Shown one piece after another: positions 31,895 through 39,533 of a stretch of DNA of 44,948 bases (position 1 is the first letter of the stretch; the number at the start of each line of letters is the position of its first letter). The stretch comes from Aquipseudomonas alcaligenes MRY13-0052. Lineage in GTDB: Bacteria; Pseudomonadota; Gammaproteobacteria; Pseudomonadales; Pseudomonadaceae. Position numbers and translations under genes: made by a program. The notes under the pieces are model-generated. The model made no database searches. It was given only the letters and a program-made list of their open reading frames with translations, and had not been told where the DNA came from. Location: NCBI GenBank assembly GCA_000474255.1, contig BATO01000052.1:1-44948 (forward strand), written 5' to 3'.

Positions 31895-34800
31895 GCCCAG
31901 CTCCAGTCCCGCCACGAGCGCATCCAGGTCGATGAACTTGCCGTCAGTCTGGAAGGTGTAATGCCCGTTCAGCAGGATGTGCCGCCAGGCCGCTGGCGAC
32001 ATCTGCGTGATCAACGCCAGCGCCTTGGCATTGCCAGCTGCCTCGTACTTCGTCAGCAGCAGGGACAGGATCGCCGAGTTGTAGAAGATGATCGCGTTGC
32101 CGATCAGCCTGGCGCACTGGTTGCTGATCTCGATTTCGATGTCGGTGCGGCCGGTCAATTCCTTCTTCCCACCGACTTGGGCGATGGTCGAGCGTAGCTG
32201 GTGATAGGACTCAATGCGGTTCTGCGAGCGGTGAACATTACGCTCCAGTTGCGGGTCGCGCAGGTAGCGCAGTGTGTAGATACTGCGGATGAGCTTGTCG
32301 AACTCGAAGATTGCGCGCCGCGTCGGGTTCGGCGCCGTATAGGTGCACAGCTTGCGGATCAGCGTGCCCTGCGTCATTTCCTTCAGGCCCAGTGTGGCGA
32401 CGATTCGGTCGATGTTCGCCTTCTCACCGACGATGAGTTGCCGGTCGATCTGGCCAGCCGGCCGGATCAGGCATTTCTCGTACAATGCCAGATCATCGGC
32501 GCAATACAGCTCCTGCAACTGGTCGTCGAGGTCGGTGAAGCGCGGCTCGAAACGAAGTCCGAACCAGTGCAGGATGGCGAAGTTGGCCTTGTTGATGCTG
32601 TGCATGTCGCCGGTGATCGCGCTCGGCACGATGTCCGACGTGTTGCGGTACCAGATGTCGAACACGTGGTGAGCCTCGTACTCGTGTGCGCCTATCAGGT
32701 AGCCGTTCAACGGCACGTGATTGCACAGCAGCGTGTAGGCGACGACGCCCTTGCCGCGGCCGAAATATTTGCGCGAGTAGCGCGCCTTCACAGTTGGTCG
32801 CTCGACGCCGAATTTCTGCCCATCAACGGCACCGTACAACGAATCGAGGTCGAACGAGTAATGCGGGAAGATCGGCAGTGCGGCGATGGCGTTGCTGATG
32901 CAATCGTTGGCCACATGTAGCGTCGCCTGGCGCAGGTACTGCTGGTAGGTACTCTCCAGGACGTGGTACGGGATGTCGCTGGTACGTGCCATAACCTGGT
33001 TGCCGTGGTTCATGGCTTGGGCAATGATCACCGCCATCAGACTGTCGGCGTCGGCTACCTTCTTCGCATAGCGTGGCTGCAATGGTGTCAGCGCCGACAG
33101 GAACTGGCACTGGCCGTTGACGAAGCGAAACACGTCGGCGACATCGCAGTATGGCAGTTGCTCGTAGAGAGCTTGCTCGCGCGCCTTCTGGTTCTCCCCC
33201 TTGGGCTTGCGCCAGGTCAGTCTCTGCGTGTCCTTGTCGTATTCCAGGTGCGTCAGCTTGCCCTGTTTCAGCTCGCGATTGAACGCCACCCATTGCGCAC
33301 GCAACTCGGTCGCCAGTGCATCGAGCTGGGCACTGACCGGCTGCCGCAGGAAGGGGATGTCCATCTGCGCGAGCACGGCGGCTTTCTCGTCCATCGAAAC
33401 CAACTCGTCGGACAAATGCCGGTGCTGCAAGCTATCGTCAATGTAGAGCTCGCCCGCCTGGAAGCGTTTCCTGACCTGACGGTAAAGCCAGAATTCGTAA
33501 CGATCGGCATGCAGGCCTGTCGGCGTGCCTTCGGCATCGAACATCAGCAGGTACGGACGCAAGCGTTTCGGCAGCGTTGCCGCCGGACATTCGTCGAGTG
33601 GCCGTTGTGATAGGCGCTGCTGCTTGGCGAACACGCTCTTGGCCCAAGTCAGCCCCGCGAGCCATGGGTTATCGGGGGCCGTGCCGGCGAAGTCGAGCGC
33701 GACGTACAGCGGCCGTAGATGGCGTCGAATGCGTTCGGCCAGGCCGTCCACCGCCTGCCAGTGCAGCGCCAGTTTGTTCAGTGGCTTGACGCTCATGCGC
33801 TGCGCCGTGTTTTGCAGCAATTCCCTGGACATGATTTTGTAGGCGCGTTGGCGCACCTCGCCGAACGGCGTCGGATCGGCCACGCTGTCGTCCACGTACA
33901 GCGACAGCAGGCGGCCAACCTGCGGCGTTTCCTGATGGCGTCGCAGCTGTTCGGCGACAAAGGACTGTTTCGCACCCGTGCGGCTCTCGTCCTCAAGTTT
34001 TTTCATGTGGAAGGCCATCGCGTCGACCAGGTTGTCGGTGAGCTGCCGGTAACGTACCCAGGCATAGCACAGCAGGTAGAGCCGGGTCTGCTCCGCCTTC
34101 AGGTGGCGCAGGTCATGGACGGTATAGAAGTTCGCCAGGCTCGCGTAGTACAGCAGGTTCTGCTGCGAGATGCCGAGCTTGGGCAGCAGCGCCTTGGCGA
34201 TCCCGTGCAAGGACTTCAGCGTGGCGCGCTTCTCGCGCTCCCCTGCCATCTGACGCCAGCCGAAATCTTTAGCGTCCTGCTTGAGCGCTGCCAGTTGAGA
34301 CAGGGTGTCGTCACGCACCAGGAGCTGGCCCAGCGCAGCTTTGGCCGATTCGTCCAACACTTCTGCCAGCAAGCCGCCCAAGCGCCTGCGTTCGGTGGAC
34401 AGGGCTTCACTGACCAGCTCTTGTAAGGTGGTGTGGCCGGGCCGGATGATTTTGTGCTCGCTGAGCCAAACGATCAGTTCGGCGGCCACGAATCCTGGCA
34501 TTACGTCGCGCCGCACGATCTGTTCAGCCTGCTGTGCCAGTTGCGGTAGGAAGCTAGCCGCCCACGACCGGTAGCCGAACAGTTCGGCGATCTGACCCCT
34601 CTGGCTGTAGTGCTCATGCTTGGTGATCGCCTTGCGTTCGAACGCTTCGCCGTGGAAATAGCGACTCAGCACGAAGGCGCAATCGTCCTCGACCTCATGC
34701 CAATCGAAGCGGAAGAAAGCATGCTTGGCCTTGAAGTAGCCGATCTGCAAGACGCAATAGACTTGGGCCTGCAGGCTAGGCCGGCTGCTGGCGAACGCCA

Positions 34801-34921
34801 GTTCAGATTCGGCCAACGCCAGGTATTCCAGCCGCTGAGCATCGTCGAAGTCCGGTAGGCCGTACAAGGCTTCCTGCTCTGCGTCAGAAAAGACGGTGAG
34901 TAGCTTATTCTTGTTGCTCAT
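31892..34921 (-). CDS. tnpA: TnpA, Tn3-family transposase (second type)
   Basis: A 1,009-residue Tn3-family transposase, clearly different from the one at 21,923. The N-terminus is NKNKLLTVFSDAEQEALYGL. The catalytic region has D in YGAVDGQKFGVERPTVKARY, the second D in SAITGDMHSINKANFAILHW and the E in VHRSQNRIESYHQLRSTIAQ. The ATG at 34921 overlaps the tnpR end by 17 bp, so the two are coupled, and the stop falls within the terminal repeat. It appears intact. Confidence 0.94.
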   Translation of the reverse strand: MSNKNKLLTVFSDAEQEALYGLPDFDDAQRLEYLALAESELAFASSRPSLQAQVYCVLQIGYFKAKHAFFRFDWHEVEDDCAFVLSRYFHGEAFERKAITKHEHYSQRGQIAELFGYRSWAASFLPQLAQQAEQIVRRDVMPGFVAAELIVWLSEHKIIRPGHTTLQELVSEALSTERRRLGGLLAEVLDESAKAALGQLLVRDDTLSQLAALKQDAKDFGWRQMAGEREKRATLKSLHGIAKALLPKLGISQQNLLYYASLANFYTVHDLRHLKAEQTRLYLLCYAWVRYRQLTDNLVDAMAFHMKKLEDESRTGAKQSFVAEQLRRHQETPQVGRLLSLYVDDSVADPTPFGEVRQRAYKIMSRELLQNTAQRMSVKPLNKLALHWQAVDGLAERIRRHLRPLYVALDFAGTAPDNPWLAGLTWAKSVFAKQQRLSQRPLDECPAATLPKRLRPYLLMFDAEGTPTGLHADRYEFWLYRQVRKRFQAGELYIDDSLQHRHLSDELVSMDEKAAVLAQMDIPFLRQPVSAQLDALATELRAQWVAFNRELKQGKLTHLEYDKDTQRLTWRKPKGENQKAREQALYEQLPYCDVADVFRFVNGQCQFLSALTPLQPRYAKKVADADSLMAVIIAQAMNHGNQVMARTSDIPYHVLESTYQQYLRQATLHVANDCISNAIAALPIFPHYSFDLDSLYGAVDGQKFGVERPTVKARYSRKYFGRGKGVVAYTLLCNHVPLNGYLIGAHEYEAHHVFDIWYRNTSDIVPSAITGDMHSINKANFAILHWFGLRFEPRFTDLDDQLQELYCADDLALYEKCLIRPAGQIDRQLIVGEKANIDRIVATLGLKEMTQGTLIRKLCTYTAPNPTRRAIFEFDKLIRSIYTLRYLRDPQLERNVHRSQNRIESYHQLRSTIAQVGGKKELTGRTDIEIEISNQCARLIGNAIIFYNSAILSLLLTKYEAAGNAKALALITQMSPAAWRHILLNGHYTFQTDGKFIDLDALVAGLELG

Positions 34922-35507
34922 CGACCGTCCTTCCCGCACCACGCCAACCTGCTCGCGTCAATGTTTCGATCAACGTAGTGCGCTTGACATTGAAGTTGCG
35001 GCACACCGCCGCCTTAGACATGCCGCCATCGAGCGCGGCGACGATGGCGTCCAGCTTCTCACCAGTGATCGCCTGCGGCCGGCCGCCGATCCGGCCGCGT
35101 TTGCGTGCGGCGGCCAAGCCCGCGACGACGCGCTCCTGAATCAAGGCGCGCTCGTACTGCGCGAGCGCACCGAACACCTGGAACAGGAATTCGCCCGAGG
35201 GCGTCGTAGTGTCCAGGTTCTCTGTCAGCGAGCGGAACGCCACCCGCTTGTCCTTGAGCGAAGTCACAATGGCGAGCAGGTGCGACAGCGAGCGACCGAG
35301 CCGGTCGAGTTTCCACACCACCAGCACATCGCCGGCTCGAACGAACTCAAGCGCCCGCGCCAAGCCGGCACGGTCATCCTTCGCGCCAGAGGCACGATCC
35401 TCAAACAGGTGACGCGGATCGACGCCGGCGGCGAGCAGCGCGTCGCGCTGCAAGTCCGTGCTCTGGCGGTCGGAGTCCGACGACACGCGCATGTAGCCAA
35501 CCAACAT
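34905..35507 (-). CDS. tnpR: TnpR serine resolvase (third type)
   Basis: A 200-residue resolvase: MLVGYMRVSSDSDRQSTDLQ (catalytic Ser), LVVWKLDRLGRSLSHLLAIV, FLFQVFGALAQYERALIQER, and a C-terminal helix-turn-helix SKAAVCRNFNVKRTTLIETL. It is translated just before tnpA with a 17-bp overlap. The 190 bp upstream, towards the HigB gene, should hold res. ATG 35507 is used because conserved sequence begins there. Confidence 0.94.
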   Translation of the reverse strand: MLVGYMRVSSDSDRQSTDLQRDALLAAGVDPRHLFEDRASGAKDDRAGLARALEFVRAGDVLVVWKLDRLGRSLSHLLAIVTSLKDKRVAFRSLTENLDTTTPSGEFLFQVFGALAQYERALIQERVVAGLAAARKRGRIGGRPQAITGEKLDAIVAALDGGMSKAAVCRNFNVKRTTLIETLTRAGWRGAGRTVDEQQE

Positions 35508-35662
35508 AGGCGGATAACCATCAAAAACAGGTTTCCGCATAATAGTGAATAGCGATAGAGTTTTCCGTACATTTTTGAGGGGGTGTTGCACAGGTAGCAC
35601 AGCGGCGGCTGACAGCCTGTCGCAAAACAAATGTTTTACGACACCTCCTTGAGGTTGCCGCG

Positions 35663-35690
35663 TTTACATCATTACCTGAACAGGTATAAA
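35663..35690 (+). promoter_or_regulatory. Promoter with palindromic operator before higB
   Basis: TTTACA and TATAAA with a 16-bp spacer form a good promoter. The palindrome ACCTG-AA-CAGGT (35674-35685) abuts the -10 element, the expected place for autorepression by a HigA-type antitoxin. The -10 is only 8 bases before the toxin ATG, so the transcript may be nearly leaderless. Confidence 0.6.
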
Positions 35691-35698
35691 ATTCCGTC

Positions 35699-36076
35699 AT
35701 GACAAACAAAGAAAAACCGCTCGAATGGATCGCGAGCAGCCACAAGGATTTGATGGCGTTGCCGTCCGACGTGCGTCGCCGTTTCGGTTACGCGCTCTCG
35801 TTGGCGCAGATAGGCGATCAGGATGACGCAGCAAAGGTGCTCAAGGGGTTCGGTGGTGCCGGCGTGCTGGAGGTCGTCGAAGACGATGCCGGCGGCACCT
35901 ATCGAGCGGTATACACGGTCAAGTTTGCGGAAGCGGTGTTCGTCCTGCACTGCTTCCAGAAGAAGAGCAAGAGCGGAATCGCCACGCCAAAGGCCGACAT
36001 GGACATCATCCGCGCTCGGCTGAAGGTGGCCGAGGTATTGGCACAGGAGCTACGAAATGCAAAAACGAATCATTGA
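35699..36076 (+). CDS. higB: HigB/Gp49-type toxin
   Basis: A 125-residue protein of the phage-derived Gp49/HigB-like RelE superfamily: EKPLEWIASSHKDLMALPSD, VRRRFGYALSLAQIG, KGFGGAGVLEVVEDDAGGTY, and YTVKFAEAVFVLHCFQKKSK. These toxins cleave mRNA on ribosomes. Toxin comes before antitoxin, as in higBA. It overlaps the XRE antitoxin gene by 20 bp. It lies just beyond the presumed res site of the transposon, a common location for toxin-antitoxin passengers in Tn3-family elements. Confidence 0.88.
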   Translation: MTNKEKPLEWIASSHKDLMALPSDVRRRFGYALSLAQIGDQDDAAKVLKGFGGAGVLEVVEDDAGGTYRAVYTVKFAEAVFVLHCFQKKSKSGIATPKADMDIIRARLKVAEVLAQELRNAKTNH

Positions 36077-36392
36077 AGGCGTCGAGGTTCAGCGCAGCTC
36101 GGGCAACGTCTTTGCCGACCTTGGACTGCCTGACGCTGAAAAGCTCAAGATCAAGACCGGCCTGGTGGTCGAGATCAGGAGGGCCATGCGCGCCCTTGGG
36201 CTGACTCAACAAGCGGCGGCCAAACGCATGGGCATCCCGCAACCGAAGGTGTCGGGCATGATGCGCGGCGACTTCACCAATCTATCCGAACGCAAGCTGA
36301 TGGATTGTCTGAATCGCCTCGGCTACGACATCGAAATCAAGGTACGGCCAGCAGCCGAGCCGATCGGGCATCTAACGCTCGCAACCGCTTAA
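36057..36392 (+). CDS. higA: HigA-type XRE antitoxin
   Basis: A 111-residue protein with an XRE helix-turn-helix in the middle (RRAMRALGLTQQAAAKRMGI then PQPKVSGMMRGDFTNLSERK) and a short N-terminal arm. It should bind and neutralise the HigB-like toxin and repress the operon through the palindrome at 35,674. An AGGAG-like site inside the toxin gene precedes the ATG. Confidence 0.88.
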   Translation: MQKRIIEGVEVQRSSGNVFADLGLPDAEKLKIKTGLVVEIRRAMRALGLTQQAAAKRMGIPQPKVSGMMRGDFTNLSERKLMDCLNRLGYDIEIKVRPAAEPIGHLTLATA

Positions 36393-36406
36393 TCGGAGCT
36401 CTCCTG

Positions 36407-36712
36407 ATGGCAGCCCGCATCACCGACGACGAATGGGACGAACTGACTCCCGAGAATTTCGATACCACGGCACTGCTGCGTGCAGTCGATGCCGTGGACG
36501 TGCTGCGCGGCGATTTGAATGACAGCGCAGACGGCGCACCTCCGCAACTGCGCACCGACCTGTTGAAGCTGCATCAACTGGCAATGGCCGCGTTCAACGA
36601 GGGATCACGCAGCCGAGTGGCTGAGCTATTTGATCTCGCCGTGGATCTTCAGGATCAGGTTGATCATCTGATGACCTCGCTGGAACAAGTGCAAGAAACC
36701 CTGTCCCGGTGA
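36407..36712 (+). CDS. Conserved small transposon passenger protein
   Basis: A 101-residue acidic protein, mostly helical: ITDDEWDELTPENFDTTALL, DLLKLHQLAMAAFNEGSRSR and a coiled C-terminus (LAVDLQDQVDHLMTSLEQVQ). GGAG precedes ATG 36407. It lies 14 bp after higA and may be the third gene of that operon. No domain is recognised. Confidence 0.65.
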   Translation: MAARITDDEWDELTPENFDTTALLRAVDAVDVLRGDLNDSADGAPPQLRTDLLKLHQLAMAAFNEGSRSRVAELFDLAVDLQDQVDHLMTSLEQVQETLSR

Positions 36713-36764
36713 CGGCGCTCTACCCAGAAAGCCTGTCCTGAATGTTCTTGGAGACAACCACATC

Positions 36765-37091
36765 ATGAGCCGCAGCCGCCGCAAAACGCCCATCGTTGGG
36801 CACACGACCTGCCGTAGCGAGCGCGAGGACAAGAAACTCTGGCATCAGCGCTGGCGAACCCACGAGCGCACCGCGCTGGCCAGCGCGTCGCCGGAAGCTC
36901 TATGCGCCCATCTGCCTCTACTGGAAAACCAGGTCAGCAACGTCTGGTCGATGGGTAAGGATGGCCGCTCCTACTGGCCCATCAAGCGCCAGGCCGCCAC
37001 GGCGGATCGCATTGCCAACCACAAGGGACGCAATCCGCAAGAGCGCGCCTCCCTGAAAAAGCGTCTGCTGCGCAAGTGGATGAGCAAATGA
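36765..37091 (+). CDS. Small basic hypothetical protein (right copy)
   Basis: A 108-residue basic protein differing at 7 positions from the one at 18,547-18,873 (for example G17R and R33H). Even the leader (CCTGAATGTTCTTGGAGAC) is conserved, which shows the whole module was duplicated or acquired twice. In this copy the membrane-protein gene is absent and the next gene follows directly, with an ATGA overlap. Confidence 0.7.
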   Translation: MSRSRRKTPIVGHTTCRSEREDKKLWHQRWRTHERTALASASPEALCAHLPLLENQVSNVWSMGKDGRSYWPIKRQAATADRIANHKGRNPQERASLKKRLLRKWMSK

Positions 37092-37468
37092 ACCTGTCCA
37101 CCATCGAGGCGCTGGCTATCGCTTGGGCGCGAATCGCTGAAGAAGCAGAACTCCCAGCCGGCTACGAGGGCACGGCGACGCCAGAGGCGCATCGGGCCTG
37201 CGAGGTGATCCAGGAGCGGATTCGAGAGCACGTCGTCGCCACCAATGACATGCGGCTGTTCGGCCTGCTGCACCTGCTTGGGCAGGCGTCGCTGCGCATG
37301 GAGCAAGCGCTGTGGCCGGAAGAATATGCGCGGATGACCCGCGAGGTCGAGGAAGCTCTCCGAGAGGCCGACGACCCCAACGCCAAGTCGTACACCCACG
37401 AAGAAGTCATGCAGGCGATGCAGGAACGCATCGACCGAGCGCGAGACAAAGCCATGTTGATCGGCTGA
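37088..37468 (+). CDS. Conserved transposon-borne hypothetical protein (right copy)
   Basis: A 126-residue homologue of the protein at 17,682: TIEALAIAWARIAEEAELPA, NDMRLFGLLHLLGQASLRME and SYTHEEVMQAMQERIDRARD. Its 3' end overlaps the ATG of the gutted tnpR, and its stop (TGA, 37466-37468) is supplied by the repeat-like sequence that replaced most of that tnpR. The last residues are therefore not the original ones. Confidence 0.7.
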   Translation: MNLSTIEALAIAWARIAEEAELPAGYEGTATPEAHRACEVIQERIREHVVATNDMRLFGLLHLLGQASLRMEQALWPEEYARMTREVEEALREADDPNAKSYTHEEVMQAMQERIDRARDKAMLIG

Positions 37469-37559
37469 CGGAAATTTCGGCGGTTCCGGCTGATCCAAGA
37501 ATCTTGGCGTGACCTTACCTCCGCTCTACCGCTGGGTGCCAGCCTCGGCGCACGCCTAA
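37454..37559 (+). pseudogene. Gutted tnpR with an inverted-repeat scar
   Basis: Only the first four codons (MLIG, 37454-37465) and the last twenty (KNLGVTLPPLYRWVPASAHA, 37497-37556) of a Tn21-like tnpR remain. Between them lie 31 bases (37466-37496) that match the inner part of this transposon's terminal repeat at 24 of the first 26 positions (TGACGGAAATTTC ... GGTTCCGGCT). About 480 bp of resolvase gene have been replaced by what looks like a solitary transposon end. Directly after, 37568-37585 reads much like part of the Tn21 terminus (CTCAGAAAGGAAAATAAG). Confidence 0.75.
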
Positions 37560-37585
37560 CCACCCAACTCAGAAAGGAAAATAAG

Positions 37586-38884
37586 TTGGTAAAACGCATT
37601 CCCGTATCCGAGCTTCGTCTCGGCATGTACATCCACAAGCTCGCCTGCTCTTGGGTTCGACACTCATTCTGGCGCGGCAGCTTCCTGCTGACCGAGCCTC
37701 AGGATCTCTCTGCCATTCGAGAATGTGGCGTCGGGGAGGTCTGGGTCGACTTGGCCAAAAGCCAAGTCGACCCAGAGAGCCCAGAGAGCCCAGAGAGCCC
37801 AGAGAGCCCAGAGAGCCCAGAGCCCAGAGCCCAGAGCCCAGAGCCCAGAGCCCAGAGCCCAGAGCCCAGAGCCCAGAGCCCAGAGCCCAGAGAATTGTCG
37901 GAGGAGCAATCTCTGCCGTCTAGTCCACTAAGCAAGAAAAGTGACGGCGCAACCTCAATGGAGAGCGAAATGTGTTATGCACGGAAACTCTGTCTTGCGG
38001 CCAAGTCCCAAGTCATGGACATGTTCCAGGAAGCCCGGCTTGGCAAGGCCGTCGACCCAAGCACGACGTTGCCGCTGGTCGGAGAAATCGCTGCCTCGGT
38101 GCTGCGCCAACCTCATGCCCTCATCAGCGTCGCACGCATCAAAACGCACGACGATTACACCTACCTGCACTCGGTTGCCGTCTGCGCCCTGATGCTATCG
38201 CTGGCCCGGCATCTCGATCTAGACGAGGAGCAAACGCGCCTGGCTGGCATCGGCGGACTGATGCACGACCTAGGCAAGGCCGCGATGCCGCTGGAAGTGC
38301 TTAACAAACCAGGCAAGCTCACCGATGCCGAGTTCGCCATCATGAAGCGCCACCCTGTGGAGGGCGCAAAGATGCTGCGCGCAGGCGGGGCCGAGCCCGG
38401 GGTGGTGGACATTGCCCTGCACCATCACGAGAAGATCGACGGAACCGGCTACCCGGATCGCTTGGCCGGTGACGCCATTTCACTCCTGGCCCGCATGGGC
38501 GCAATCTGCGACGTCTATGATGCCGTGACGTCGGAGCGAGCCTACAAAAAGCCGTGGGACCCGTCCGCGGCGATGCGGCAGATGGCCAAGTGGGAGGGCC
38601 ATTTCGACAAACGCATCTTCCACGCCTTCGTCAAGGCCGTGGGCATCTACCCCGTCGGCTCCTTGGTTCGCCTGTCCTCTCAGCGTCTGGCCGTTGTCGT
38701 TGAGCCGGGAATGGAATCACTGCTGACTCCCAAGGTTCGCGTGTTCTTCTCGCTACGCTCGAGAGAGCCGATCCCGATGCAGACCATCGACCTGGCGGCC
38801 ACGAGTTGCAAGGACAGTATCACTGGCCCCGAAGACCCGACGCTCTGGAACTTCAAGAACCTCGACGACTTGTGGATGGAATAG
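37586..38884 (+). CDS. HD-GYP domain cyclic-di-GMP phosphodiesterase with repeat linker
   Basis: A 432-residue cytoplasmic protein. The N-terminus (VKRIPVSELRLGMYIHKLAC, VGEVWVDLAKS) is DUF3391. A low-complexity linker, residues about 63-102, is made of PES and then EPRAQSP repeats. The C-terminal half is the HD-GYP domain: YTYLHSVAVCALMLSLARHL, the metal HD in LMHDLGKAAMPLEVLNKPGK, MKRHPVEGAKML, HHHEKIDGTGYPDRL (the GYP signature) and GAICDVYDAVTSERAYKKPW. HD-GYP enzymes hydrolyse c-di-GMP. The start is TTG 37586 with an AAAGGA site. The linker is encoded by 9-bp and 7-bp tandem repeats, so slippage can shift the frame before the catalytic domain. Confidence 0.92.
   Translation: MVKRIPVSELRLGMYIHKLACSWVRHSFWRGSFLLTEPQDLSAIRECGVGEVWVDLAKSQVDPESPESPESPESPESPEPRAQSPEPRAQSPEPRAQSPEPRELSEEQSLPSSPLSKKSDGATSMESEMCYARKLCLAAKSQVMDMFQEARLGKAVDPSTTLPLVGEIAASVLRQPHALISVARIKTHDDYTYLHSVAVCALMLSLARHLDLDEEQTRLAGIGGLMHDLGKAAMPLEVLNKPGKLTDAEFAIMKRHPVEGAKMLRAGGAEPGVVDIALHHHEKIDGTGYPDRLAGDAISLLARMGAICDVYDAVTSERAYKKPWDPSAAMRQMAKWEGHFDKRIFHAFVKAVGIYPVGSLVRLSSQRLAVVVEPGMESLLTPKVRVFFSLRSREPIPMQTIDLAATSCKDSITGPEDPTLWNFKNLDDLWME
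37774..37818 (+). repeat. 9-bp tandem repeat AGAGAGCCC, five copies, in frame
   Basis: Five exact units within the HD-GYP gene, encoding a Pro-Glu-Ser repeat. Changes in copy number keep the reading frame and would only change linker length. Confidence 0.95.
37819..37888 (+). repeat. 7-bp tandem repeat AGAGCCC, ten copies, inside the HD-GYP gene
   Basis: Ten exact units follow the 9-bp array directly. Three units encode the seven residues EPRAQSP. Because 7 is not a multiple of 3, gain or loss of one or two units moves the frame. The two other frames stay open through the repeats and stop shortly afterwards (near 37,923 and 37,931), before the HD-GYP domain. Confidence 0.95.
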
Positions 38885-39016
38885 CCCCCACAAAACGACG
38901 GCCCCGTGAGGGAGCCGTTGAACATCGTCGAGCGATGCCCGTCCAGGGAGGGATGGCCGAGCTCGATTCTCCAGAAGGTAGCTGGTGACACGAGTGTTGA
39001 GCCCACCCAACTAGGG

Positions 39017-39051
39017 TGACGGAAATTTCTGGGGTTCCGGCTTACATCCCC
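39017..39051 (-). repeat. 35-bp terminal inverted repeat, right end
   Basis: Read inward on the minus strand it begins GGGGATGTAAGCCGGAACCC and ends TTTCCGTCA. It differs from the left end at three positions. It directly abuts codon 14 of a truncated tnpR on its outer side. Confidence 0.92.
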
Positions 39052-39093
39052 GTTCTGATCCCGAGTACTCACCCGCGCATAGCCAATTTTCAT
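39052..39093 (-). pseudogene. tnpR 5' fragment cut by the transposon
   Basis: Fourteen codons read MKIGYARVSTRDQN, the N-terminus of a serine resolvase including the catalytic Ser, and then run into the terminal repeat. It is divergent from the RHH-PIN-tnpA genes to its right, so it was the resolvase of that module. The rest of the gene is not found left of the transposon. Confidence 0.85.
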
Positions 39094-39293
39094 CAGAAGT
39101 ACCGTTTACTCAACAGATAAATTGAAAATAGAACCTTGATTAACGATACCAGTATTTAAAACCATAATGAGGCTTAACTCAGAGCAGGGCTGGTCTTCCG
39201 TTAAAGTTCTATAAAACGAGGGTTTTATCGAACCATTGCGAAGCGGCAAGGAACGGGTGTATAAACACACAAACACCTGTTATTGGAGAAGTC
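39094..39293. promoter_or_regulatory. Presumed res / promoter region of the decayed right-hand module
   Basis: About 200 AT-rich bases between the truncated tnpR and the RHH gene, the normal place of res. The part next to the RHH gene (TCGAACCATTGC, then TATAAACACACAAACACCT) matches the equivalent region of the left module near 25,590-25,640. The rest is different, so the two modules share the tnpA side but not the tnpR side. Confidence 0.55.
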
Positions 39294-39533
39294 ATGAACA
39301 CCACTCGCTGGAACGTCGCCGTCTCTACCGACACCGACCAATCGCTTCGCATGTTTCTGGCCAGCCAAGGCGGTGGCCGTAAGGGCGACCTGTCGCGCTT
39401 CATCGAAGAGGCGGTGCGGGCACACATCCTGGAACTGAGCGCTGAACAGGCCAAGGCTTTCAACGTCCATCTAAGTGAGGCAGAGCTGACCGACGCGGTT
39501 GATGAAGCGCTCGACTGGGCACGTAAACGCTGA
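39294..39533 (+). CDS. Ribbon-helix-helix antitoxin (right copy)
   Basis: A 79-residue protein nearly identical to the one at 25,330-25,569 (TTRWNVAVSTDTDQSLRMFL, GRKGDLSRFIEEAVRAHILE). TTGGAG precedes the ATG. It probably neutralises the adjoining PIN toxin and still appears intact although the neighbouring transposition genes are broken. Confidence 0.85.
   Translation: MNTTRWNVAVSTDTDQSLRMFLASQGGGRKGDLSRFIEEAVRAHILELSAEQAKAFNVHLSEAELTDAVDEALDWARKR

Larger units (their letters stand above)
31860..39051. mobile_element. Tn3-family transposon carrying HigBA-type TA and an HD-GYP gene
   Basis: The two 35-bp inverted repeats (31,860-31,894 and 39,017-39,051) match at 32 of 35 positions. Inside are tnpA and tnpR of one type, a HigB/HigA-like pair, a small conserved gene, a second copy of the tnpR accessory module with a gutted tnpR, and an HD-GYP gene. 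The right end interrupts another tnpR after its 14th codon. Flanking pentamers are TTTAC (left) and GTTCT (right) and do not match, so one flank has been rearranged. Confidence 0.8.

Noticed and set aside
37568..37585. A third Tn21-type terminal repeat before the HD-GYP gene
   Set aside because: Only the inner core CTCAGAAAGGAAAATAAG resembles it, with two gaps, and the same bases serve as ribosome binding site; mentioned as part of the scar but not called as a terminus.
37774..37888. CRISPR-like array in the repeat region
   Set aside because: The units are 7 and 9 bp, contiguous, without spacers, and lie inside a gene.
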